From DASYSA01 sp036003885 (lineage in GTDB: Bacteria > Acidobacteriota > Blastocatellia > UBA7656), in assembly GCA_036003885.1 (NCBI GenBank), contig DASYSA010000566.1:1-5234 (forward strand): 5,234 nt of DNA, given 5' to 3'. The stretch's first letter is position 1. The number at the start of each line of letters is the position of its first letter. Below are positions 1 to 5,234 of the stretch, one piece after another. A model generated the notes under the pieces. It was not told the DNA's origin. It ran no database searches and worked only from the letters and a program-made list of their open reading frames with translations. Both the position numbers and the translations under genes were made by a program.

Positions 1-47
1 GGGTTCCAGGGGTTGCAGGTGCCACGTGCTAGGGGCGGCTCTTCTGA

Positions 48-1958
48 TCAGTTCTGTTTCTTCAGCTCTGTCGCCGGCGCTTTCTTCGAGTCCCTGATAA
101 TTGAGCGGACAATTGATGCCTGTGCCCGGACTCGAGTAACCCCATCTTCAATACTGCCTGCGATCAAAGTGGCGCCCTGAGCATCGGTAGCCGCTACAGC
201 CCCCAAAGCTTGAAACAGGCTGACGCCCTCAGTTCCGTCAGAGTTTGCATAGAAGGATTCTTGATCGCCGGGGCAAGACACGATCACTTTACGCAGAACA
301 GAGAAGACTTCAGCGTTATGTGCTTCCGATCGGTTCGCCGCTTTTATTCCATCCTTCAAGAGGTCCTGAGACTGAAAAGGCTCGTCCTTTGCCAACACGC
401 CGGCAGCAGCGAAAAACACGCTTGCCTGGCTGCGCGCGTCGGAAATGTTTTTCGCAAGGCGAGCGGCCTCCACCAGCGATTCAAGAGCGAGGCCTTTTTT
501 CCCCTTCTCTAAAGCCGCTGCCGCTATCTTGACATACAGCAAAGCTCGCTGCTCGCGCACATCTACGTGCTCGGCGTGTTGCTGCGAATCATAGAGTTCA
601 CCTTTGCCCAGCGCAGCCGAGGCCATGTCGTAGTAGATGTAGCCGCGAACACTTCCTCGGACAGACAGGTCTTTTATCTTGTCACCGATATCGAGCGCGC
701 GGGCGAATTCTCCTGTGCCCACGATGTTCATCGCTGCTTCAGCATAAGCGCGGTCGCGCGTACACCCATCGGGCAGTTTTTCCGCACGGTCCAGCGCACC
801 TTCTGCGGTAGTTCGCGCGTGAGAGTCAGGGGATTGCTCTCGACGCTCCGCCGCTGATCGATTGCCATTCACCCCCTCAATCCACTTTCGAATCTGATCT
901 TGCACCACGGGCGGAGTTCCAGCAATCGCCTCCCGCTGCAGAATCTGCCAAGCCGTCAGAGCTTCCGGCCTGTAATGCGCTACTTCAGGCAGGAGGTAGT
1001 ATGTCGCAAATAGTGCTACAGCGTTCAAGTTCTCCCGCTCTGCGGCCGAAGCGGTCTGTGCCTCCGCGATGTTCCGTTGCATTGTGTTAAACATAGCATC
1101 AAGAAAGGCACTCGCCAGCTCAGGTTTGGGCGTAAGAGCAGGAATGCGCTGGCCGCCAAACCCATTCATCTTCTTTGGGTCGTTCGAGGAGAACCCATAA
1201 CCCTCACCGTACCCAAACGGATAGCCTCCCATCCAGAGCATCTCTCCTACCCGTACGTTCGGGTTTGTTGCCAATCTGCGGAGATAACCCTCGTAAAGTC
1301 CGTCAGCGGCAATTGTGTCGCGCTGAGCGAGTTGCATGACTAGCCAGGCGAACGCATCGCCGGATATCCGAGCAGGAGCCCCCGCCTCGGCTATGACCGC
1401 TACCTGCCTTGGATCGAATCCGGTCTTGAGCAACTCCAGTGCGGCGCTTAGCGATTCTTTGCTCCAGACATCACCCGACTTGACCCGCTCCTCGGTCAAT
1501 CGCTGCGCCAGTCGCTTAGCGAGAGAGCCATCCCGCCGGGCAGCCAGCGAGATTAGATAACTGGTAGCCCGCTGAATGTCTGCTGTTCCTCCGCCCTTCG
1601 CTGGCTTGTCCGTGGCTCCAGCTTTCGTAGATGTTTCTTTGCTCTCAGCCTTCGGATGCAGCGCGATCTGCAGGGCTCCTTCAAACAGTTCCCTTGACCT
1701 ATCCTTGTCGATTAACCAATACACGTCTGCAAGCTCCGCTAGCCCATAGATACGGTCCGCGTCCCCAGGTAAAGACGAGGCTTCCTCAATCAGCCGGTCA
1801 ACAAAAGGTCGCCATCGACTCTGGATTTCACTGGACACCGGATCGCTCTTAGGAAGCCCGCGCCCAGTAGGCCGTTGTCCGGGCGTCTGCTCCTGAGCAG
1901 AGAGCCAGGAGGACTGCATCATCAATACGGCGCCTAGAAACAATATTCGGTACCACAT
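48..1958 (-). CDS. Exported alpha-helical repeat protein of unknown function
   Basis: I do not recognise a named family. The 636-residue product starts with a Sec-type signal peptide: MWYRILFLGAVLMMQSSW, with likely cleavage after residue 21 (LSA/QEQ). No lipobox Cys is seen, so it should be periplasmic or secreted. Residues ~47-100 and ~380-620 are Ala/Leu/Arg-rich helices with TPR- or HEAT-like spacing (for example RIYGLAELADVYWLIDKDRSRELFEGAL at 69-96, and AEAAMNIVGTGEFARALDIGDKI at 406-428). Residues ~102-127 form a Lys/Thr/Ala/Gly linker and ~238-269 a Gly/aromatic-rich insert. No catalytic motif is evident. ATG at 1958 is chosen because a perfect GGAGGT precedes it by nine bases and it places the hydrophobic signal at the N-terminus; an in-frame ATG at 1994 would add 12 polar residues. 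The gene ends with TGA at 48-50. It follows dlgD by 85 bases in the same direction. Similar exported helical proteins are, to my recollection, common and uncharacterised in Acidobacteriota. A scaffold or protein-binding role is possible but unproven. Confidence 0.85.
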   Translation of the reverse strand: MWYRILFLGAVLMMQSSWLSAQEQTPGQRPTGRGLPKSDPVSSEIQSRWRPFVDRLIEEASSLPGDADRIYGLAELADVYWLIDKDRSRELFEGALQIALHPKAESKETSTKAGATDKPAKGGGTADIQRATSYLISLAARRDGSLAKRLAQRLTEERVKSGDVWSKESLSAALELLKTGFDPRQVAVIAEAGAPARISGDAFAWLVMQLAQRDTIAADGLYEGYLRRLATNPNVRVGEMLWMGGYPFGYGEGYGFSSNDPKKMNGFGGQRIPALTPKPELASAFLDAMFNTMQRNIAEAQTASAAERENLNAVALFATYYLLPEVAHYRPEALTAWQILQREAIAGTPPVVQDQIRKWIEGVNGNRSAAERREQSPDSHARTTAEGALDRAEKLPDGCTRDRAYAEAAMNIVGTGEFARALDIGDKIKDLSVRGSVRGYIYYDMASAALGKGELYDSQQHAEHVDVREQRALLYVKIAAAALEKGKKGLALESLVEAARLAKNISDARSQASVFFAAAGVLAKDEPFQSQDLLKDGIKAANRSEAHNAEVFSVLRKVIVSCPGDQESFYANSDGTEGVSLFQALGAVAATDAQGATLIAGSIEDGVTRVRAQASIVRSIIRDSKKAPATELKKQN

Positions 1959-1967
1959 AATCTTCGT

Positions 1968-1973
1968 ACCTCC
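1968..1973 (-). promoter_or_regulatory. Strong Shine-Dalgarno GGAGGT that sets the start of the helical-repeat gene
   Basis: GGAGGT on the minus strand lies nine bases before the ATG at 1958. It falls inside the longer reading frame that begins at ATG 1994, so it argues against that upstream start. Confidence 0.8.
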
Positions 1974-1975
1974 AA

Positions 1976-1997
1976 TGATTGGATCCGATCCCAATCA
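1976..1997. repeat. Inverted repeat TGATTGG-N8-CCAATCA upstream of the helical-repeat gene
   Basis: Two perfect 7-base arms (1976-1982 and 1991-1997) are separated by eight bases. The dyad ends two bases before the GGAGGT site. A further CCAAT at 1972-1976 adjoins the left arm, so the motif half is present three times in 26 bases. It could be a regulator binding site or a short mRNA stem-loop next to the ribosome binding site. It lacks a following T-tract, so it is not a classic terminator. Function is inferred only. Confidence 0.4.
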
Positions 1998-2043
1998 CTC
2001 AGTTAGACGCTTCGCTAATCTCTGGTCTTGAGCCCGCACGCTC

Positions 2044-3045
2044 TTACATTGCCTGCACTTCGCGCCAGATGTCCGGCTCGACGGGGATGCCCTTCTCCAG
2101 GTTCTCTTTTCTGGTTCTGAGTGTCTTCTCGCCTGGATATCGAACGCGTGCCTGTGCCGCATCAGGCCCCGACTGGAGATACTCTACTATCTCATCTGCG
2201 AGGCGTGCGGCAAGGCCGTCTCGATCGAGGGAAGACAGGTCGATCGCTACAAAAACCTGCGAGACCCCGGTCTCCCTGAATGTGTCAGGAGGTATTTGAT
2301 GAGTCGCCAGTCCACCCGACAACATCGCGGCCATCATGTCGAGCGCCAATGCCAGTCCTGATCCCTTCCAGTAACCAATGGGCAAAGGTCTCTGTGACGC
2401 TTCGATCGCCGCGGCATCGCGTGTCAGCCGCCCCTCTGCATCGAAGCCACCCTCGACCGGCAGCGGCTGGCCACTCCTTCGATAGGAGGCCAGAGTCCCA
2501 TACGAAAACTGTGACATCGCCATATCGAGGACCACGTGCCCGCCCGAGCGCGGAACGGCGATCACCAGCGGGTTGTTGCCCAGGCGCGGACTGCCGGCGC
2601 CCCACGGCGGAAGGTTCGGCAACGTATTCGTCCAACAGATGCCAATCACACCTGCCTCCGCAGCCTGCCAGCCGTAGCTGCCGCCTCGCATCCAGTGATT
2701 CGTGTTCGCCAACGCGACGCAGCCTATGCCGCTATCGCGGGCAATCGCGATGGCCCTCTCCATGCACTGATAAGCATTCAAATTTCCGGGACCGAACCTT
2801 CCATCCCACCGTTCCAACGATCCGCAACTGGCGACCAGTTCAGAATGTGCGCGAGGATCGATGCAACCGTTATGAATCATGCTCACGTACTGTGGAAATC
2901 GGTTAAGGCCATGTGAATAGACGCCATCGCAGGTCGCGTCGGCGAAAAGCCTTGCGGACAGGCGGGCTCGCTCCGGCTCAAAGCCTGTCTTCAACAACAC
3001 ACGGAACAGAGCATCGAAGAGCTCCTGGTAAGGGACTCTGAGCAT
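2044..3045 (-). CDS. dlgD: 2,3-diketo-L-gulonate reductase (3-dehydro-L-gulonate 2-dehydrogenase), YiaK/DlgD type
   Basis: NAD(P)H-dependent oxidoreductase of the malate/L-lactate dehydrogenase (Ldh_2) family, which has its own fold rather than a classical Rossmann domain. The E. coli YiaK/DlgD homologue reduces 2,3-diketo-L-gulonate to 3-dehydro-L-gulonate (EC 1.1.1.130) in the cytosol. The 333-residue product has nearly the same length as E. coli YiaK (332) and shares, by recalled comparison, long identical blocks: GVYSHG-NRFP with the catalytic His at residue 45, NHWMRGGSYGWQAAE (116-130), GICWTN (135-140), PPWGA (146-150), FSYG (180-183), LPV-GGFD (195-202) and GYWKGSG (224-230). No key residue is missing and there is no signal peptide. 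The ATG at 3045 matches the YiaK start within one residue and has GAGGGAG ten bases upstream. The gene begins 55 bases after the arabinofuranosidase stop, consistent with co-transcription. The Ldh_2 family also contains ureidoglycolate, malate, sulfolactate and other dehydrogenases, but the blocks above point to the YiaK branch. The in vivo substrate in this organism is inferred. Confidence 0.9.
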   Translation of the reverse strand: MLRVPYQELFDALFRVLLKTGFEPERARLSARLFADATCDGVYSHGLNRFPQYVSMIHNGCIDPRAHSELVASCGSLERWDGRFGPGNLNAYQCMERAIAIARDSGIGCVALANTNHWMRGGSYGWQAAEAGVIGICWTNTLPNLPPWGAGSPRLGNNPLVIAVPRSGGHVVLDMAMSQFSYGTLASYRRSGQPLPVEGGFDAEGRLTRDAAAIEASQRPLPIGYWKGSGLALALDMMAAMLSGGLATHQIPPDTFRETGVSQVFVAIDLSSLDRDGLAARLADEIVEYLQSGPDAAQARVRYPGEKTLRTRKENLEKGIPVEPDIWREVQAM

Positions 3046-3055
3046 TTTGAGCGCG

Positions 3056-3062
3056 CTCCCTC
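3056..3062 (-). promoter_or_regulatory. Ribosome binding site of the dlgD gene
   Basis: GAGGGAG on the minus strand lies 10 bases before the ATG at 3045. It partly overlaps a self-complementary GAGCGCGCTC (3049-3058), which is too tight to fold as a hairpin by itself. Confidence 0.55.
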
Positions 3063-3100
3063 AGAAAACAACAAAGGCAAACCTGCGATCCACTGCCGCG

Positions 3101-4786
3101 CTAAGCGAGCGTGATTCGAAGTCGCGTTACCGAAGCCGGCGCGAAATTGTGGACGAACGGGCCGCCGCTCTTTGGTGTGACCTGCCCGTTTGCCGGCTCG
3201 ATCTGGCGCGGGTTTTCAAAACTGTTATGCGCATGAATATCGGCTGCCGTCAATGTAGTAGTTTCGACCGACTTGATGGCTGCCCCGCGCACGGCGATCT
3301 CCGTCTCTCTTGTTTGAGCCAGTTCGGGATTGGTCACCGTCACTATCAATTGTTTGTCGAGCAAGGAGGCCGATCCCGACAGGCCCCGGATCGTAGCCGG
3401 TTGTCCATTCCTGACGTAAGACGGGCGGGGAGACGAAAACAGAGATCGAATCGAATCTGCTCCCTGGTGCGCCGCATACATTTCGAAGACATGAAATGTT
3501 GGAGTGAGCACGAACTTGTCTTCGTGGGCGATGAACAGCGCCTGAAGGCAGTTGATGAGCTGTGCGACATTCGCCATCGCTACCTTATCGGCGTGCCGAT
3601 GAAAGGTATCCAGGTGCAGGCCCGCCAGAACCGCATCGCGGATTGTAGATTGTTGACCCAGCAGGTGCGTGTTGTGCGCCTCGGTCCCGGGCTTGTACCA
3701 GGCGCCCCATTCATCGACCACCAGCTTGACGCGGTGCTGGCGGTCGATTTCTCCCATCACTGACCAGTGATCGGTGATCAATGGCTCCATGCGATCGCCT
3801 TCCCGCATGAGCTCATACCACTCTTCGTTTGCGTACTTCAGCGCGTCGCCCTTGCCCTGAACCCAGTCAGTAGTCTTTCCTCCGCTGACATTCCATGAAT
3901 AGTTATGCAGGGCCCAGCCCCACATCCGGCCGATGGCGCGGCGCTCCGCCAGCTTTGTGAAGAACCTGCGCGTCCAGTCCAGGTCCCCTCCGTTCGGCCC
4001 CGAGCCGATGAAGGACAATCCAATCCCGAACCCTGGCGCCCATTCTGCGAAGCGGCGATATTCTGCGGCGTATTCCTCAGGAGTGAAATTGCCGCCACAA
4101 CCCCAGGACTCATTACCCACTCCCCAGTACTTCACCTTGAATGGTTCGCGGTCTCCTCCCGCGGCCCGCAGTTCTGCCGGCGTCGTGCTTCCGGCCGGCG
4201 AGTTGCAGTACTCGACCCATTCATAAAAATCCCTCGCGGTCCCACTGCGCAGATTGGCCGCCAGGTAGGGTTGCGCGCCGATGAGGCGGCAGAATCGATT
4301 AAACTCATTGGTTCCGAATTGGTTGGTTTCATACTTCCACGGACCATCGGGTGCATCCTTGGCCCATTCGCCAGCACCCTGCCAGAAGCTCGTGTGTCGG
4401 GGTCGCTGGCTCCTCGGTCCCACGCCGTCACGCCAGTTGTAGCTGTCCGCAAAACAGCCGCCCGGCCAGCGCACGACCGAAGGCTTGATTCTACGCAGGG
4501 CCTCGACCAATGATTTGCGAATGCCGCCGATGTTGGGGATCTTTGAGTCCTCACCGACCCAGATCCCATCGTAAATCACGCCTCCGAGATGCTCAGCAAA
4601 ATGGCCGTAGATTTCAGGAGCGATCTTGCCTATCGGCTCGTTCAGGAGAACTTCGATTCTGGAGTCAACCGCGAGACTGCTTCGCCTTGAAGAAAACGGC
4701 TTGAGGCTGAGCGCTTGTGATCTAGTTGCTACTATAAGTGCGGCGCTGCCACTGAGCGCCCCGCCCAAAAATTTCCGTCTTTTCAT
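3101..4786 (-). CDS. Tat-exported alpha-L-arabinofuranosidase, GH51
   Basis: Retaining glycosidase predicted to remove terminal alpha-L-arabinofuranosyl groups from arabinan, arabinoxylan or their oligosaccharides (EC 3.2.1.55). The 561-residue product shows the GH51 landmarks in order: FAEHLGG (63-69), RWPGGCFADSYNWRDGVGP (from 106), GNESW (224-228) with the general acid/base Glu226, LHNYSWN (from 293) and VDEWGAWY (357-364) with the nucleophile Glu359. The barrel is followed by the usual C-terminal beta-sandwich domain. The N-terminus MKRRKFLGG plus a hydrophobic stretch and a possible SQA cleavage site near residue 25 is a good twin-arginine signal, so the enzyme should act outside the cytoplasm. 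ATG at 4786 is preferred because it places the signal at the very N-terminus and is preceded by GGTGAGG; an in-frame GTG at 4795 would add three residues. Typical cytoplasmic GH51 enzymes are ~500 residues, so the extra length is mainly the signal and linker. The gene starts 42 bases after the upstream glycosidase stop. Substrate preference cannot be read from sequence; some GH51 members are endoglucanases. Confidence 0.95.
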   Translation of the reverse strand: MKRRKFLGGALSGSAALIVATRSQALSLKPFSSRRSSLAVDSRIEVLLNEPIGKIAPEIYGHFAEHLGGVIYDGIWVGEDSKIPNIGGIRKSLVEALRRIKPSVVRWPGGCFADSYNWRDGVGPRSQRPRHTSFWQGAGEWAKDAPDGPWKYETNQFGTNEFNRFCRLIGAQPYLAANLRSGTARDFYEWVEYCNSPAGSTTPAELRAAGGDREPFKVKYWGVGNESWGCGGNFTPEEYAAEYRRFAEWAPGFGIGLSFIGSGPNGGDLDWTRRFFTKLAERRAIGRMWGWALHNYSWNVSGGKTTDWVQGKGDALKYANEEWYELMREGDRMEPLITDHWSVMGEIDRQHRVKLVVDEWGAWYKPGTEAHNTHLLGQQSTIRDAVLAGLHLDTFHRHADKVAMANVAQLINCLQALFIAHEDKFVLTPTFHVFEMYAAHQGADSIRSLFSSPRPSYVRNGQPATIRGLSGSASLLDKQLIVTVTNPELAQTRETEIAVRGAAIKSVETTTLTAADIHAHNSFENPRQIEPANGQVTPKSGGPFVHNFAPASVTRLRITLA

Positions 4787-4788
4787 AG

Positions 4789-4796
4789 TCCTCACC
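4789..4796 (-). promoter_or_regulatory. Ribosome binding site of the GH51 gene
   Basis: On the minus strand GGTGAGGA is followed by CT and the ATG at 4786. GGTGA matches the anti-Shine-Dalgarno with 5 bases to the ATG. The site overlaps the alternative GTG start at 4795, which has only a weak purine stretch (AAGAAGAGA) upstream. This favours ATG 4786 as the start. Confidence 0.6.
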
Positions 4797-4828
4797 GTTT
4801 TTTGTCTCTTCTTCGCGGCGCGCCTGTC

Positions 4829-5234
4829 TCAGATCTCTTTGAGTAACGAGTCGTCGAGTCTGTCCCATCGCACGGTCCAGGAACCATCGGACGGAAACCC
4901 GGGTGCACGCGAATGAGGTGCACCCTTCCACCCCGCCGCCATCATCGCAACAGCGTATAGTAAGCCGCCGTTGCCGGGTAGATAGCAAGGCAAGTTGGGG
5001 CGCTGCCAGTTGTGTCCGTTCGGCAAATAGCGGTTCTTCTCCGCCGCCATCATCAGCGCATCGACAGCGATCCTCGGTTCGCCGAGACGCGCCGCCGTCA
5101 TTGCAGTTAGCGGAAAATCCCAACCCCAGGTCTTGTCCCACTGCCACTGCTTCATCACCCTGCCGAGCGTGCGCCGCATAGTTTCGCGGTCCACGCCGTG
5201 CCCGGGCAGCATCCCCAGCGCCCCCAGCATCGAT
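4829..5234 (-). CDS. GH65-like glycoside hydrolase, C-terminal fragment (5' end outside window)
   Basis: Only the last ~134 codons are present. The frame is open to the right edge (the codon before the first visible ATG at 5230 is TCG), so that ATG is probably internal and the gene continues outside the window. It ends with TGA at 4829-4831. The fragment is rich in Trp, Gly and Met, with the segments WGWDFPLTAMTAARLGEP, then LPNGHNW and LPGNGGLLYAVAMMAAGW, and a short tail SDGSWTVRWDRL. From memory, this pattern occurs at the C-terminus of (alpha/alpha)6-barrel proteins annotated as GH65-type glycosidases in Bacteroidota and Acidobacteriota. The GNGG-LL stretch and a beta-strand-like tail also recall family GH95. 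The catalytic residues cannot be judged because the core is missing, and neither can any signal peptide. The gene lies just upstream of the arabinofuranosidase in the same direction, which supports a carbohydrate-active role. The exact family and substrate are uncertain. Confidence 0.65.
   Translation of the reverse strand, partial: SMLGALGMLPGHGVDRETMRRTLGRVMKQWQWDKTWGWDFPLTAMTAARLGEPRIAVDALMMAAEKNRYLPNGHNWQRPNLPCYLPGNGGLLYAVAMMAAGWKGAPHSRAPGFPSDGSWTVRWDRLDDSLLKEI

Noticed and set aside
1..47. Search for a terminator or start of another gene after the last gene
   Set aside because: The 47 bases contain only a CACGTG palindrome and G-rich runs. No stem with a T-tract and no start of a coding region is visible.
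1959..1994. Upstream ATG at 1994 as the start of the helical-repeat gene
   Set aside because: It would add 12 polar residues before the signal peptide and would place the perfect GGAGGT inside the coding region. ATG 1958 fits better.
1998..2043. Possible terminator after dlgD
   Set aside because: TTAGCGAAGCGTCTAA can form only a short bulged stem with a three-base loop and there is no T-tract. It does not support termination.
2280..2906. Open frame of 208 codons on the plus strand, antisense to dlgD
   Set aside because: Its composition (many Arg, Pro, Ser, Cys, His) and position opposite a conserved gene mark it as a by-product of GC-rich coding sequence.
3047..3763. Open frame of 238 codons on the plus strand, antisense to the GH51 gene
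   Set aside because: It lies wholly opposite a confidently identified enzyme. Its translation is Arg/Ser/Cys-rich without any recognisable motif, as expected for a shadow frame.
4817..4824. GGCGCGCC palindrome between the GH65-like gene and GH51 gene
   Set aside because: A GC-only eight-base palindrome is readily expected by chance in GC-rich DNA and has no other supporting signal.
4722..5147. Minus-strand frame of 141 codons overlapping the GH65-like tail and the GH51 start
   Set aside because: It overlaps two better supported genes in another frame and its translation is low-complexity Arg/Gly/Asp/Cys.

Overview
The window holds four protein-coding genes, all on the minus strand, and little else. 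In transcription order (right to left) they are: the C-terminal end of a large protein resembling a GH65-type glycosidase (gene cut by the right edge); a Tat-exported family GH51 alpha-L-arabinofuranosidase; a cytosolic 2,3-diketo-L-gulonate reductase of the YiaK/DlgD type; and an exported, uncharacterised alpha-helical repeat protein of about 636 residues. The gaps are 42, 55 and 85 bases (using the preferred starts). No convincing terminator or promoter lies between the genes, so one polycistronic unit is the simplest reading. Its promoter would lie beyond the right edge.

Organism: the sequence is moderately GC-rich. It has Shine-Dalgarno sites (GGAGGT, GAGGGAG, GGTGAGG), a twin-arginine signal on a secreted hydrolase, and an exported helical-repeat protein of a style I associate with soil Acidobacteriota. 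I therefore suggest a soil, polysaccharide-degrading Acidobacteriota-like bacterium. This is an inference from protein style, not a proven placement.

How the genes may work together: the GH51 enzyme would release terminal L-arabinofuranose from arabinan or arabinoxylan outside the cytoplasm. The truncated neighbour is probably another carbohydrate-active enzyme. The DlgD-like reductase belongs to catabolism of L-gulonate/ascorbate-type keto-sugar acids inside the cell. Together they suggest a small locus for using plant-derived sugars and sugar acids. The last gene is the least understood; its place at the end of the unit may be functional or accidental.

I found no RNA genes, mobile elements, CRISPR arrays, phage genes or defence system. 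The most interesting items are the uncharacterised exported helical protein with its glycine/aromatic-rich insert, and a 7-base inverted repeat directly upstream of its ribosome binding site. I do not see strong evidence for a new biological system here.
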